Positions 27,016 through 35,560 of a DNA stretch of 64,000 nucleotides are shown piece by piece. The notes beneath the pieces are model-generated. The model saw only the letters and a program-made list of their open reading frames with translations, searched no databases and was not told where the DNA came from. Within the stretch, counting starts at the first letter, position 1, and each line of letters starts with the position of its first letter. This DNA is from Streptomyces sp. NBC_00258 (lineage in GTDB: Bacteria; Actinomycetota; Actinomycetes; Streptomycetales; Streptomycetaceae), in the NCBI RefSeq assembly GCF_036182465.1, contig NZ_CP108081.1, positions 5,146,001 through 5,210,000 of the forward strand, in the 5' to 3' direction. The translations under genes were made by a program, and so were the position numbers.

Positions 27016-28368
27016 TCACAGCTCGCCCATTCGCCGGATGACGGGCGCCACGCGCTGCACGCCGTGCCGGTAGGCACCCCGGGCCGCCCGGCGAACGATC
27101 TGCCGCACGGGGCCCGGTTCCTTGTCGGCGTCGGGGGCGCCGGGCAGCGGGCTGCCGTCCGGGCCGAGGTGGTGGCGGGCGAGGATGCCGGGCAGATAGC
27201 CGGGCGCGGTGGCGGGGGTGTAGTAGGGGGCGAGGGCGGTGAGTCCGCCCTGGCCGAGCAGCTTCGCGATGCGCTCGCGTGCCGCGTCGAAGGCCGTCTC
27301 GTACGATCCGTCGGCGGCCACTCCTTGCCGGCCCACCCACTGCTCGTCGGGCGACGGCTCGTGCCCGGCGTCCAGCTGGTCCCAGGAGGCGAGGCACCCG
27401 GAGCCCACGAAGTGGTGGTTGCCGAGCGACTCGCGCACTCCGAGGTCGGTGAGAACGACGGTGGGGATCCGGCGGTGCAGGGACTCCAGGGCCGCCGTGG
27501 AGCTGATGGTGACCAGCAGGTCCGTACGGTCGAGGACCTCGCCCATGTGCCCGTACACGAGGCGGAAGTTGGCGGGCGGGCCGCCCGGGATCCGCTCCGC
27601 GAGGCGCTGGTAGGGCTGCTCCTCGATGTGCGTGGTGTGCTCGCCCGGCTTGGAGCGCAGCTTCAGCAGGACCTCGCGGTCCGGGTGCAGCCGGGCGTGC
27701 TTCACCAGCCGGTTCAGCAGGTACGTACGGTCCTTGCGGCTCTCCGGGACGGAGGGCTGCGCGGCGAAGACGACCGTGTACGGGTCGTGCTTCTCGTAGG
27801 CGGCGCCGCCGAGGAACGGCAGCGCGACCTCGGTCACGGAGGAGGCGTCGGCGCCCACTCCCTCGTACACGCTGGTGAAACGGTCCGCGTCCTGGCGGGA
27901 GTTGGCGAGGACGAGGTCCGCGCCGTGCCGCAGCAGCAGACCGTCGGCGAGCTTCTCGTAGACGACCCCGACGTAGCCGGTGACGACGACGGGCCGCTTC
28001 ACGCGCCCCGGTCCGAAGCGCTCCCGCCACTGGTACGAGAGTCCGTGCAGCATGGCCTGGACGGCGCCGCCGACGAGGGAGAGCACGACGAGGTCGTACG
28101 CGGGCGCTCCCTCGGCCCCCTCGGAGGGGCGGGCCATCTCCCGCAGGAACTCCACGGCGGTGACCTCCCGGAGGGAGTCCGCGCGCACGCCGACCTCTTC
28201 GAGCTGTCGGGCGGTGGGGGTCGCACGGCCACGCAGGAGGTAGCCGTCGAGCCTGATGTCCGAATCGGCCGGTGCGATGCGGTTCGCGGTGAGCGAGCCC
28301 CATTTCCACCGGGTGTCGGAATCGGCGAGGACGGCGACTCGCAGGGACTTCGGGGTACTTGCTGGCAC
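27016..28368 (-). CDS. DUF6716-type putative glycosyltransferase
   Basis: 450 residues from a GTG start. The frame remains open to an upstream TTG, but the GTG has TAGCGT 7 nt ahead and no Shine-Dalgarno, so a leaderless start is preferred. The N-terminal part (SLRVAVLADSDTRWKWGSLTANR) looks like the first Rossmann domain of a GT-B enzyme; later segments RPVVVTGYVGVVYEKLADG, GADLVLANSRQD, KLRSKPGEHTTHIEEQPY and DLLVTISSTAALESLHRRIPTV resemble the CDP-glycerol/polysialyl-type acceptor domain. It is divergent from the GT2 gene. S. coelicolor has an equivalent in the teichulosonic acid region. The precise linkage made is unknown. Confidence 0.78.
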   Translation of the reverse strand: MPASTPKSLRVAVLADSDTRWKWGSLTANRIAPADSDIRLDGYLLRGRATPTARQLEEVGVRADSLREVTAVEFLREMARPSEGAEGAPAYDLVVLSLVGGAVQAMLHGLSYQWRERFGPGRVKRPVVVTGYVGVVYEKLADGLLLRHGADLVLANSRQDADRFTSVYEGVGADASSVTEVALPFLGGAAYEKHDPYTVVFAAQPSVPESRKDRTYLLNRLVKHARLHPDREVLLKLRSKPGEHTTHIEEQPYQRLAERIPGGPPANFRLVYGHMGEVLDRTDLLVTISSTAALESLHRRIPTVVLTDLGVRESLGNHHFVGSGCLASWDQLDAGHEPSPDEQWVGRQGVAADGSYETAFDAARERIAKLLGQGGLTALAPYYTPATAPGYLPGILARHHLGPDGSPLPGAPDADKEPGPVRQIVRRAARGAYRHGVQRVAPVIRRMGEL

Positions 28369-28566
28369 GTCCAAGACGCTAGGAAGCGATTCCGATGTGC
28401 GGCCCAACCAGAATGCAACAAAGGGTTAACAGCACAGAGCCGAATGGCGAATCGGCCTCGGATCGGCAGCGGAAAAGACCCGATTCACCAATCCGCCACG
28501 CGTCGTTCACCTTGCATCTCACCGGCGGTCAAGACGAATGCCGGGCCGCCGCCTAACGTCACTCGG
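28369..28566. promoter_or_regulatory. Divergent promoter region of the glycopolymer cluster
   Basis: 198 bp between the two divergent glycosyltransferase genes. A -10-like TAGCGT ends 7 nt before the minus-strand GTG and TAACGT (28554-28559) ends 7 nt before the plus-strand GTG at 28567. Neither start has a Shine-Dalgarno, so both mRNAs look leaderless. The local A+T content is higher than in the flanking genes. Confidence 0.55.
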
Positions 28567-29544
28567 GTGGTCAAGCTCTCCGTCATCGTGCCGTTCTACA
28601 ACGTGCAGCAATACGCACCCGACACCCTGAGGAGTCTGCGTGCGAACGCACGCGAGGACTTCGAATTCATTCTCGTCGACGACTGTTCGCGCGACGAGAC
28701 CCCGGACATTCTCGCGCGCGCGGAGCGCGAGCTCCCGGGCGCGGTGCATGTCAGACACGAGCAGAACGGAGGGCTGGCGACCGCGCGCAACACGGGCATC
28801 GACGCGGCACGCGGCGAATATCTCACGTTCCTCGACGGGGACGACTGGCTGGCCCCCGGCTACTACGAGCAACTCCTGGCCTCCATCGAGGACTTGGGGT
28901 GCGACTTCGTCCGTACCGACCATGTCCAGTGCACCGCGCGGGCCCGCGCCATCCACCGGGTGCCGCACGGCAGGCGCGGTGTCGTGCTGAATCCGCGCGA
29001 GGCGATCCTGCCCGCCGACCGGTCCACCTCCGTCGACTACGCGTACGCGTGGGCGGGCATCTACCACCGCCGGCTGGTCGACCGGGGCCTGCTGCACTTC
29101 ACCGACGGGCTGCGCACGGCCGAGGACCGGCCGTGGATCTGGAAGCTCCACCGGGAGGCCGAGTCGTTCGCCACGGTGGGGCTGCTCGGGGTGTTCTACC
29201 GGCGGGGCGTCGCGTCCTCGCTGACCCAGATCGGCGATGTGCGCCAGCTCGATTTCATTCGCGCGTTCGACCAGGTCGTCGTGGAAACCGCGCAGGACCC
29301 GGACGCGGACAAACTGCTTCCCAAGGCCGTGCGCACATATTGCGCGATTATTTCCCATCATCTGGGATCCATCGAAAGGTTCGAGCCACAGGTGGCACGG
29401 AAACTGAAGTCGATGAGCGCCGCGGCACTGCGCCGTATGCCGCAGAACGTCCTCGACGAGGCCCTCGACTCCATGGACATCCAGCGGGCCACCAGGCTGC
29501 GCCGGCTGCGCCGCCGCCCGGCCGCCGCGGGGGTCGCCGCGTGA
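28567..29544 (+). CDS. Family 2 glycosyltransferase
   Basis: 325 residues from GTG. A complete GT-A nucleotide-sugar domain is seen at about 1-210: KLSVIVPFYNVQQYAPDTL, ILVDDCSRDETPDI, EQNGGLATARNTGIDAARGEYLTFLDGDDWL (the DxD is DGDD) and TAEDRPWIWKLHREA. The C-terminal third is helical and basic and could contact the membrane or the polymer. The stop overlaps the next start (GTGA), so it is coupled to the polysialyltransferase-like enzyme. A role in building the repeating unit or linkage of the wall glycopolymer is inferred from context. Confidence 0.88.
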   Translation: MVKLSVIVPFYNVQQYAPDTLRSLRANAREDFEFILVDDCSRDETPDILARAERELPGAVHVRHEQNGGLATARNTGIDAARGEYLTFLDGDDWLAPGYYEQLLASIEDLGCDFVRTDHVQCTARARAIHRVPHGRRGVVLNPREAILPADRSTSVDYAYAWAGIYHRRLVDRGLLHFTDGLRTAEDRPWIWKLHREAESFATVGLLGVFYRRGVASSLTQIGDVRQLDFIRAFDQVVVETAQDPDADKLLPKAVRTYCAIISHHLGSIERFEPQVARKLKSMSAAALRRMPQNVLDEALDSMDIQRATRLRRLRRRPAAAGVAA

Positions 29545-30875
29545 CCACGCAGATCTTCCTGGCGTCGACGCTGTACGGCACGGCCACGCTCGCCGCCGCC
29601 CTCGACTCCGACTGTTTCGCGCCGGCGGACCGCCGCATCCTGCTCGTCTGCAACAACACGACGACGCCCGAGACGACACCCGGTGTCGACGAGATGCCCG
29701 GGTTCGAGCGGCTGCGCGAGCGGTTCGACGACGTGGTGTCGTGGAACGAGACCATCTCGCCCTTCCATCCGGGCGGCTGGGCCCCCCGGCTCGACGACGT
29801 CCCGATCTGGGAGCGGCACCTGCGCCTCGCGTGGGGGCTGGGCGACGACCCCGTGGAACTCGCCGTCGAGTCGATCCAGGTCAATCCGGCGCTCGGCGTC
29901 ACGCAGATCTTCACCGGCGCGCCCGTCACCGTGTACGCGGACGGGCTGATGAGCTACGGCCCCACGCGCAACAAGATCGACCCGCTGGTCGGCACCCGCG
30001 TGGACCGGCTGCTCCACCTCGACCTGGTCCCGGGGCTGCGGCCACTCCTGCTCACGGAGTTCGGTGTGGACTCGGAGATCGTGCCGACGGACGCCTTCGT
30101 GAAGGTGCTCGCCGAACTGGTCGACACGGGTGACGCGTTGCCGGTGGTCGACGAACCGGCCCTGCTCCTCGGCCAGTACCTCTCCGCGCTCGGCATCCTC
30201 ACGCCCGAGCAGGAGGAGGACCTCCATGTACGGATGCTGAAGGGTGCCGTCGAACTCGGCCACACCCGCGTGGTGTTCAAGCCGCACCCCTCCGCGCCGG
30301 CCCGCTGGACCCGCGGCCTGGAGAAGGAGGCCGAGAAGCTGGGCGCCGACCTGACGGTGCTCGACACCCCGGTCCTCGCCGAGGTCCTCTACCAGCGGAT
30401 GCGTCCCGCCCTGGTCGTCGGATGCTTCTCCACGGCACTGCTCACGGCCTACGCGCTGTACGGCCTGCCGGTCGCCCGCGTCGGCACCGCCACCCTCCTC
30501 GACCGTCTGACGCCGTACGAGAACAGCAACCGCGTGCCGGTGACGGTCGTCGACGCGCTGCTGCCGGACCTGACCGACCGCAAGGCGGTCACCGAGCAGC
30601 GCCGGGGCACGGACGAGCAGGGCCTGACCGACCTCGTGCGGGCCGTCGGCTACGCGATGCAGCCGAAGATCTACCCGGACCTGCGCCCGGCCGCCGAGAC
30701 CTATCTGACGAAGCATCTGAACACGCACACCTGGCGGTACTTCAAGCGCAAGCGCCTCACCTCGCTGGCGCTGCCGGGCGCGGTCCCGGCGCAGCTGGCG
30801 TTCCTTCCGCGCAACGCGGCGGTGCGCCGGGTGGCCCGCCGCGCGCGCTCGCTGAAGAAAGCAGTACGCCGCTGA
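29541..30875 (+). CDS. Alpha-2,8-polysialyltransferase-family protein
   Basis: 444 residues, GTG overlapping the GT2 stop. The N-terminus TQIFLASTLYGTATLAAALDSDCF is typical of Streptomyces members of this family. Downstream are VYADGLMSYGPTRNKID, the donor-site motif RVVFKPHPSAPARW and ALVVGCFSTALLTAYALYGLPVARVG, which correspond to the HP and S/T motifs of bacterial polysialyltransferases that bind CMP-sialic acid. It is therefore expected to polymerise or add the nonulosonic acid activated by the NeuA-like enzyme, at the cytoplasmic membrane. The last 50 residues are basic (KRKRLTSL, ARRARSLKK). S. coelicolor homologues are implicated in teichulosonic acid synthesis. Confidence 0.82.
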   Translation: MTTQIFLASTLYGTATLAAALDSDCFAPADRRILLVCNNTTTPETTPGVDEMPGFERLRERFDDVVSWNETISPFHPGGWAPRLDDVPIWERHLRLAWGLGDDPVELAVESIQVNPALGVTQIFTGAPVTVYADGLMSYGPTRNKIDPLVGTRVDRLLHLDLVPGLRPLLLTEFGVDSEIVPTDAFVKVLAELVDTGDALPVVDEPALLLGQYLSALGILTPEQEEDLHVRMLKGAVELGHTRVVFKPHPSAPARWTRGLEKEAEKLGADLTVLDTPVLAEVLYQRMRPALVVGCFSTALLTAYALYGLPVARVGTATLLDRLTPYENSNRVPVTVVDALLPDLTDRKAVTEQRRGTDEQGLTDLVRAVGYAMQPKIYPDLRPAAETYLTKHLNTHTWRYFKRKRLTSLALPGAVPAQLAFLPRNAAVRRVARRARSLKKAVRR

Positions 30876-31071
30876 GTTCCTCCGGGAAATGAGAACAAAC
30901 AGACGGTGAATTCCTGGGGTCCGGTCAGGGAATGATCAGTTCTTCAACCGGGCCCCACCTGTGAGTCGGACTAATGTGCTGTGAATTAGCTGAGGCCCTC
31001 GGAGGCCCCGGGTCACGGAATCCACGGCCCGCAGTACGCACGACTTCACAGAACGGCCGTTGAGGGGACCC

Positions 31072-32232
31072 GTGACCGACATTCCCGAGGACACACGTAC
31101 GACGTCCGTGGGCACGGTGGTCCGTGCCGTCCTCCCGGCAGCCGACAGGCCCAGCCCGCCACAGGTGAAAAGGCCGCGGGAGAACCGGCTGCGGGCCCTC
31201 GACGGGCTGCGGCTGATCGCCGCGCTGATGGTGGCGGCGTACCACTACGGCGGTCGCGGCGGCGAGGTCACACAGGCCTGGGGAACCTCCGCGAAGGCCC
31301 AGTTCCCGACGCTGCACTCGTGGTTCGCGTACGGCTGTCTGGGTGTGCAGGTCTTCTTCGTCATCAGCGGCTTCGTGATCTGCATGAGCGGCTGGGGAAG
31401 GCCGCTGCGCTCGTTCTTCGCCTCCAGGGCGTCCCGGCTGCTGCCGTCGTACTGGGCGGCGATCGTCATCGTGACGCTGGTGTTCGCACTGCCCGTGGTG
31501 GCGTACAAGACGGTCTCACCGAGCGACACGCTGGTGAACCTGACCATGATGCAGCAGCCGCTCGGGGCGGACCGGGTGCTCGGGGTCTGCTGGACGCTCT
31601 GGGCGGAGGTCCGCTTCTACGCGCTGTTCGCGCTGTGCGTCGTGATGCCGGGCGCGACCCGGCAGCGCGTGATCATGTTCTGCGCGGTCTGGACCCTGGC
31701 CGCGGCGCTCACCCAGGCCGCGGACGAGCCGCTGCTCGACCTGGTCCTGATGCCGGAGTACGCGCCGTTCTTCATCGGCGGGATCGGCCTCTACCTGGTC
31801 CACCGCGACCGGCACGACGCGTACGCCTGGGGCATCGTGATCGTGAGCTGGCTGATCGGCCAGCACCAGGCGGTGCGCGGGCTGTGGCACGCGCCGAACC
31901 CGGACTTCTTCTCCTACCGCACCTCGTTCGGAATCGTCCTCGTCGTCACGTTCGGCTTCGTCGCCGTCGCCGTGATCGCCCTGGGATGGCTGAACTGGGC
32001 GAACTGGCGCTGGCTGACGGTCGCGGGCGCCCTGACATACCCCTTCTACCTGGTGCACGAGCACCTGGGCTGGGTCGCCATCGAGGCGTACCACCAGAAG
32101 CTGGACATCCCGGCGTACGCGACCCTGCCCCTGACGGTTCTGTCGATGCTCACCCTGGCCTGGCTCCTCAACCGGTTCGTCGAGGACCCGCTGACACCCC
32201 GCATGCGCACGATGCTCTCCAAGCCGCGCTGA
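31072..32232 (+). CDS. Membrane acyltransferase (acyltransferase 3 / OafA family)
   Basis: 386 residues; the GTG was preferred over an upstream TTG because AGGGGACC fits as Shine-Dalgarno. After a 35-residue cytoplasmic tail comes the signature ENRLRALDGLRLIAALMVAAYHY with the catalytic His, then about ten membrane helices, including YGCLGVQVFFVISGFVICMS and ASRLLPSYWAAI, both typical. These enzymes move acetyl or other acyl groups onto extracytoplasmic sugars. It starts about 200 bp after the polysialyltransferase-like gene and could O-acylate the same wall polymer (inferred). Confidence 0.88.
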   Translation: MTDIPEDTRTTSVGTVVRAVLPAADRPSPPQVKRPRENRLRALDGLRLIAALMVAAYHYGGRGGEVTQAWGTSAKAQFPTLHSWFAYGCLGVQVFFVISGFVICMSGWGRPLRSFFASRASRLLPSYWAAIVIVTLVFALPVVAYKTVSPSDTLVNLTMMQQPLGADRVLGVCWTLWAEVRFYALFALCVVMPGATRQRVIMFCAVWTLAAALTQAADEPLLDLVLMPEYAPFFIGGIGLYLVHRDRHDAYAWGIVIVSWLIGQHQAVRGLWHAPNPDFFSYRTSFGIVLVVTFGFVAVAVIALGWLNWANWRWLTVAGALTYPFYLVHEHLGWVAIEAYHQKLDIPAYATLPLTVLSMLTLAWLLNRFVEDPLTPRMRTMLSKPR

Positions 32233-32323
32233 CGCCGCGTTCCCCAGCGACGACACGCGCTCTGTTCACCGGACATTCAGGTCCTCGAAAGTTCGCCACG
32301 TACCGAGGGAGAAGACTCATCAC

Positions 32324-33265
32324 ATGGCCAACTCACAGCAGACCCCCAGTCACCCCGGCGAGCTCAAGGACGTCCCGGGCTGGTTCCCGCCGCTGGACCA
32401 GGTGCTCTTCACCTGGCTGCTCGAACAGCAGGAGACGGAGGGGATACAAGGCGATCTGCTGGAACTCGGCGTCTACATGGGCAAGAGCGCGATCCTCCTC
32501 GGCCACCACCTGAGGGACGACGAGAAGTTCACGGTGTGCGACCTGTTCGAGGGGGACGCGCCGGACGAGTCCAACCGTGCCGAGGCGACGAAGTCGTACG
32601 CGTCGCTGACGAGGCAGATCTTCGAGCGGAACTATCTCTCGTTCCACGACACGCTGCCGACGGTCATCCAGGGACCGAGCTCCGTGATCTCCAAGGAGGT
32701 CTCCCCCACGACCTGTCGCTTCGTCCACATCGACGCCTCGCACCTGTACGAGCACGTCCACGGCGACATCGGCGCGGCCCACGACATCCTGCTGCCCGGC
32801 GGCATCGTCGTCCTCGACGACTTCCGCTCCGAGCACACCCCCGGGGTCTCGGTCGCCGCGTGGGAGGCCGTGCTCAACCGAGGCCTGCGGCCCATCTGCC
32901 TGAGCACCCAGAAGCTGTACGGGACCTGGGGCGACCCCGAGCCGCTCCAGGAGAAGCTCCTCGCCATGATCAAGGAGCGGGACGACTTCGGTCTGAGTGT
33001 GCAGATGGCCGCGGGGCATCGGCTGATCCGGACCAGGTCACAGGGCATGAAGCCGCCGCCCTTCCCGCGTTCGCGCCATTTCGTGGAGCCCGTCCCGGAG
33101 CCCGTCCGGCAGTCCACTCCGGCCGCCGCGCAGGCCCCGGCCCGGACCGCGGTCCGTGGCGCCGGGCGGTCCCGTACCCGGCGTCTCGCCCTCGACCTGC
33201 TGCCGCCGGTCGTCACGCGGGCTGTGCGGCGGAGCCGGGCCGCCAAGCGCGCGGAGCGCGGCTAG
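32324..33265 (+). CDS. TylF/MycF-like SAM-dependent methyltransferase
   Basis: 313 residues. The core (about 40-220) has GDLLELGVYMGKSAILLGHHL (SAM-binding glycine loop variant), KFTVCDLFEG, FVHIDASHLYEHVHGDIGAAHDILLPGGIVVLDDF with the acidic metal-binding residues, as in macrocin O-methyltransferases. The last 90 residues are Pro/Arg-rich and not part of the catalytic fold. Shine-Dalgarno GGGAGAAG precedes the ATG. In this neighbourhood a sugar O-methyltransferase of the glycopolymer is the natural guess; from memory S. coelicolor wall polymers include methylated sugars, but I have no direct evidence here. Confidence 0.82.
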   Translation: MANSQQTPSHPGELKDVPGWFPPLDQVLFTWLLEQQETEGIQGDLLELGVYMGKSAILLGHHLRDDEKFTVCDLFEGDAPDESNRAEATKSYASLTRQIFERNYLSFHDTLPTVIQGPSSVISKEVSPTTCRFVHIDASHLYEHVHGDIGAAHDILLPGGIVVLDDFRSEHTPGVSVAAWEAVLNRGLRPICLSTQKLYGTWGDPEPLQEKLLAMIKERDDFGLSVQMAAGHRLIRTRSQGMKPPPFPRSRHFVEPVPEPVRQSTPAAAQAPARTAVRGAGRSRTRRLALDLLPPVVTRAVRRSRAAKRAERG

Positions 33266-33317
33266 GCGCTTCGCGCGCTTGAAGGGTGGTTCGTCGGCCG
33301 CGGGTTCGTCGTGGCCG

Positions 33318-33340
33318 GTCGCGCAGTTCCCCGCGCCCCC
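33318..33340 (-). repeat. Copy of the Streptomyces GGGGCGCGGGGAACTGCGC repeat
   Basis: The element appears in reverse orientation just before the TetR gene end, followed by a CCCC-TTC-GGGG hairpin. The same word, with small changes, occurs three or four times at 50920-51022. Confidence 0.6.
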
Positions 33341-33356
33341 TTCGGGGCGCTGCCCC

Positions 33357-34007
33357 TCACGGGGCCCGGTAGCGCGCCTCGATGCCCGTGATCACCAGGT
33401 CCAGGCCCTCCTCGAAGTGCTGGTCGTAGTTCTCGAAGATTTCCGCGCCCGCCTGCGCCGACAAGGGATAGTCGGCCATCAGGCGGGCGCGTTCGTGTAC
33501 GTCGTAGCCCTCTCGGCGTTCGCCGGGCAGTGGCTCGACGCCCTGTTCCTCGGTGACGAAACCGAGGGTGTAGAGGTACGTCGTCGAGGTCGCGCGGACC
33601 GCCTGGGCGAGGGTGAAACCGGCGGCCGTGAACAGGCGCAGGCTCTCCTCCATCTGCCCGGCGTGCTCGATGCCGGTGAAGCGTGAGCCGCTGAACACCT
33701 TCGCGCCGTCGCGGTAGCCGAGCAGCGAGGTCCGCAGCCCCCTGTTGGACTTGCGCAGCCGCTCCTGCCAGGTGTCGTCCGGGTCGAGGGCGGTGCCGGC
33801 GATCATCCGGCGGTACATCTCGGTCGCCATCTCGTCGAGCAGCGCCTGCTTGTCCTTGAAATGCCAGTACAGAGCGGGCGCCTTGACGTCCAGCTCCTTC
33901 GCGATGGCCCGCAGGCTGAGGCCGTCCAGGCCCACCTCGTTCAGCAGCTTCAGGGCGGTGTCCGCGACGCGTTTGCGGTCGAGGGGCGCTCGGCGTTCCG
34001 TATTCAC
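33357..34007 (-). CDS. TetR-family regulator
   Basis: 216 residues. The N-terminal helix-turn-helix reads RVADTALKLLNEVGLDGLSLRAIAKELDVKAPALYWHFKDKQALLDEM, followed by a TetR_C-type ligand domain (TWQERLRKSNRGLRTSLLGYRDGAKVFSG). This is the subgroup related to tetracycline repressor, often sensing an aromatic drug. It is divergent from an FAD-dependent aromatic monooxygenase, with two 15-bp palindromes in the 71-bp gap, the classic arrangement of a repressor with its detoxification target and autoregulation. Confidence 0.92.
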   Translation of the reverse strand: MNTERRAPLDRKRVADTALKLLNEVGLDGLSLRAIAKELDVKAPALYWHFKDKQALLDEMATEMYRRMIAGTALDPDDTWQERLRKSNRGLRTSLLGYRDGAKVFSGSRFTGIEHAGQMEESLRLFTAAGFTLAQAVRATSTTYLYTLGFVTEEQGVEPLPGERREGYDVHERARLMADYPLSAQAGAEIFENYDQHFEEGLDLVITGIEARYRAP

Positions 34008-34016
34008 ACTTGACAG

Positions 34017-34031
34017 CTTAACGGCGTTAAG
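34017..34031. promoter_or_regulatory. TetR operator, copy 1
   Basis: CTTAACGGCGTTAAG, palindromic arms CTTAAC/GTTAAG, 9 bp upstream of the TetR start. Confidence 0.8.
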
Positions 34032-34053
34032 GCCACTCTCGAAGAGCAGCGAA

Positions 34054-34068
34054 CTTAACAGCGTTAAG
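34054..34068. promoter_or_regulatory. TetR operator, copy 2
   Basis: CTTAACAGCGTTAAG, differing from copy 1 only in the centre base and 37 bp from it. Its right end forms part of the AAGGAG Shine-Dalgarno of the monooxygenase gene, so repressor binding would block the start region. Confidence 0.8.
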
Positions 34069-34078
34069 GAGTGCGGCT

Positions 34079-35560
34079 ATGGCCACGCATACGCAGGAAC
34101 ACAAGGACACAGCAGACACGGACGTGCTGATCGTCGGCGCGGGCCCCACCGGGCTCGCCCTCGCGGTCGACCTCGCCCGGCGGGGGGTGCGCGCCCTCGT
34201 CGTCGAGCGGGCCGGCGAGCTCTTCCCCGGCTCGCGCGGCAAGGGCATCCAGCCTCGGACCCTGGAGGTGTTCGAGGACCTCGGCGTGCTGGACGCGATC
34301 TGGGCTGGGGGCGGCCTGTATCCCGTTGGGATGATCTGGCAGGACGGGACCCGGCAGGGCGAGCACCGGATGTTCGACGAGACGGAGACGACGGAGGCCG
34401 AGCCCTACGCGGGCGTCCCGTGGATGGTTCCGCAGTGGCGCACGCAGGAGATCCTGTTCGCGCGTCTGGAGGAGCTGGGCGGGAGCGTGGCCTTCGGCCG
34501 GGAGCTGACCGGCCTCTCCCAGGACGCGGACGGCGTGACCGCGGCCTTCGCCTCCGGCGCCCCGGTCCGGGCCCGCTACGCCGTCGCCGCGGACGGCGGC
34601 CGCTCGGCCGTGCGCCGCGCGCTCGGCATCGGCATGACCGGGGAGACCGTGGACCCGGGTCCGGCGCTGGTGGCGGACCTGCGGATCCGCGGACTCGACC
34701 GCGACAACTGGCATGTGTTCCCGCCCGCCGACGGCGAGGGCTTCCTGGCGATCTGCCCGCTGCCGCACACGGAGGACTTCCAGCTGGCGGGCGGCTTCGA
34801 GGACCCGGCCGCCGAACCGGACCTGTCCCTCGACGGCATGCGGAAGCTGGTCGCCACGCGGACGCACCTCGCGGCCGACGACGTGACCGAGGTGCGCTGG
34901 GCCTCCGACTTCCGGCCGCGGGCCGCGATGGCGGACCGTTTCCGACAGGGGCGGGTGTTCCTCGCGGGCGACGCGGCGCACGTCCACTCACCGGCGGGCG
35001 GACAGGGCCTGAACACCAGCGTCCAGGACGCCTACAACCTCGGCTGGAAGCTCGCGGCCGTCCTGCGGGGCGAGGCTCCCGAGTCCCTCCTCGGCTCGTA
35101 CGAGGAGGAGCGGCTGCCGATCGCCGCGCACATGCTCGGTCTCTCCACCGGCGTCCACCGGGGCGAGGTCCGACGCGGCGCGGCCACACAGCAGCTCGGC
35201 CTCGGCTACCGGGGCTCCTCCCTCGCGAGGGAGACCCGGGAGGGCCTGTCCGAGGACGCCCTCCACGCGGGCGACCGCGCACCGGACGGCACCCGCGGCG
35301 GCGTACGCCTCTTCGACGCGTTCCGGGGTCCGCACTGGACGCTGCTCGCGGTGGGCACGGACACCGAGCTGCCCGGACTCGCGGCCCGCACGGTCCGGAT
35401 CCCGGCCTACGAGGCATACGGAACCGGGGTGTTCCTCGTCCGGCCCGACGGTTACGTGGGCTGGGCGGGCGCGACCGCGGAGGGGCTGGCGGAGTACGCG
35501 GCGGGTGTGGGCGTGGGTCCGGGCGCCGATGACCGGGCCGGGTCGGCGGCCGTCGGCTAG
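34079..35560 (+). CDS. FAD-dependent aromatic hydroxylase (PHBH-type)
   Basis: 493 residues with AAGGAG at ideal distance. The FAD-binding GXGXXG is seen in DVLIVGAGPTGLALAVDLARRG, the DG motif in YAVAADGGRSAVRRALG, and the second FAD motif in VFLAGDAAHVHSPAGGQGLNTSVQDAYNLGWKL. A C-terminal thioredoxin-like domain (about 400-480, WTLLAVGTDTE ... VFLVRPDGYVGWAG) is present. Relatives hydroxylate polyketide antibiotics, tetracyclines or rifamycin, or small phenols. With the TetR gene it forms a probable resistance or degradation switch. The stop shares CTAG with the convergent exporter. Confidence 0.9.
   Translation: MATHTQEHKDTADTDVLIVGAGPTGLALAVDLARRGVRALVVERAGELFPGSRGKGIQPRTLEVFEDLGVLDAIWAGGGLYPVGMIWQDGTRQGEHRMFDETETTEAEPYAGVPWMVPQWRTQEILFARLEELGGSVAFGRELTGLSQDADGVTAAFASGAPVRARYAVAADGGRSAVRRALGIGMTGETVDPGPALVADLRIRGLDRDNWHVFPPADGEGFLAICPLPHTEDFQLAGGFEDPAAEPDLSLDGMRKLVATRTHLAADDVTEVRWASDFRPRAAMADRFRQGRVFLAGDAAHVHSPAGGQGLNTSVQDAYNLGWKLAAVLRGEAPESLLGSYEEERLPIAAHMLGLSTGVHRGEVRRGAATQQLGLGYRGSSLARETREGLSEDALHAGDRAPDGTRGGVRLFDAFRGPHWTLLAVGTDTELPGLAARTVRIPAYEAYGTGVFLVRPDGYVGWAGATAEGLAEYAAGVGVGPGADDRAGSAAVG

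Noticed and set aside
25626..27077. Long minus-strand reading frame in phase with neuB that would extend it to almost 800 residues
   Set aside because: The added part is Arg/Pro/Gly-rich nonsense in a shifted frame of the neuA gene; neuA itself is complete with its own Shine-Dalgarno and all motifs.
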